Assembly (NCBI GenBank): GCA_028278005.1
Contig: JANQFD010000079.1
Span: 1 to 5,718 of the forward strand
Source of the DNA: Chlorobium sp.
GTDB taxonomy: Bacteria; Bacteroidota; Chlorobiia; Chlorobiales; Chlorobiaceae
DNA: 5,718 nucleotides
Direction of reading: 5' to 3'
Made by a program: the position numbers and the translations under genes
Notes under the pieces: model-generated
The model's input: only the letters and a program-made list of their open reading frames with translations
Told to the model about the DNA's origin: nothing
Database searches by the model: none
In this document: positions 5,624 through 5,718 of the stretch, in pieces
How positions within the stretch are numbered: position 1 is the stretch's first letter
Layout of the letters: the number at the start of each line of letters is the position of its first letter

Positions 5624-5718
5624 ATACTTCGAACATCGATGCAGACTTCGACAGGAAGCATATCTGGCATCCCTATACTTCCATGCGTGACCCTCTTCCG
5701 GTATACCCGGTGAAACGT
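5620..5718 (+). CDS. bioA: Adenosylmethionine-8-amino-7-oxononanoate aminotransferase BioA, 5' fragment
   Basis: Only the first 33 codons are in the window and the frame is open to the edge, so the gene is cut by the window and not evidently broken. The signature DRKHIWHPYTSM (11-22) and PLPVYPV (25-31) match the N-terminus of BioA (E. coli: RHIWHPYTSM...PLPVYPV). This region helps shape the substrate pocket of the PLP-dependent class III aminotransferase, which converts KAPA to DAPA with SAM as amino donor. Its ATG overlaps the bioD stop (ATGA), and AGGGAG at 5606-5611 provides a ribosome site 8 nt upstream. The two steps it links, BioA then BioD, are consecutive in the pathway. Confidence 0.93.
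   Translation, partial: MNTSNIDADFDRKHIWHPYTSMRDPLPVYPVKR

Overview
This window holds an almost complete biotin (vitamin B7) operon, all on the + strand. The order is birA, bioB, bioF, bioG, bioC, bioD and the first 33 codons of bioA, which runs off the right edge. Every gene was recognised from family motifs read in its translation. No mobile element, CRISPR array, tRNA or rRNA was seen.

Likely organism: an obligate anaerobe of the Bacteroidetes/Chlorobi assemblage, with a green sulfur bacterium (Chlorobi) the favoured guess. The reasons are moderately GC-rich codon use, the BioG+BioC pair, a BioD with QKIVQTG where proteobacterial enzymes have a KPV-type motif, a BioF with an SSSSSR stretch, and a BioB whose auxiliary-cluster cysteines differ from E. 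coli in the way expected of anaerobe-type enzymes. This placement is inference; no marker gene is present.

Layout. Positions 1-60 form a short leader with a GGTTGACAA box (possible right arm of a BirA operator) and a terminator-like hairpin with a T tract. birA (61-1038) encodes a full-length regulator plus biotin-protein ligase. After a 51-nt gap, bioB (1090-2100) overlaps bioF (2097-3272) by 4 nt. A 47-nt gap leads to bioG (3320-4009), which overlaps bioC (3994-4776) by about 16 nt. A 139-nt gap (4777-4915), the only sizeable non-coding stretch, has several inverted repeats and a doubtful 28-codon ORF. bioD (4916-5623) then overlaps bioA (5620 onward) by 4 nt.

How the genes work together. 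BioC methylates the free carboxyl of a malonyl thioester so that it can enter fatty-acid synthesis. After two elongation cycles BioG removes the methyl group to give pimeloyl-ACP. BioF condenses this with L-alanine to KAPA, BioA transaminates KAPA to DAPA, BioD closes the ureido ring to dethiobiotin, and BioB inserts sulfur to give biotin. BirA attaches biotin to acceptor proteins and, with its N-terminal helix-turn-helix, probably represses the operon. The main points for a second look are the altered cluster and substrate-site residues of BioB, the operator/terminator arrangement before birA, and the structured gap before bioD.
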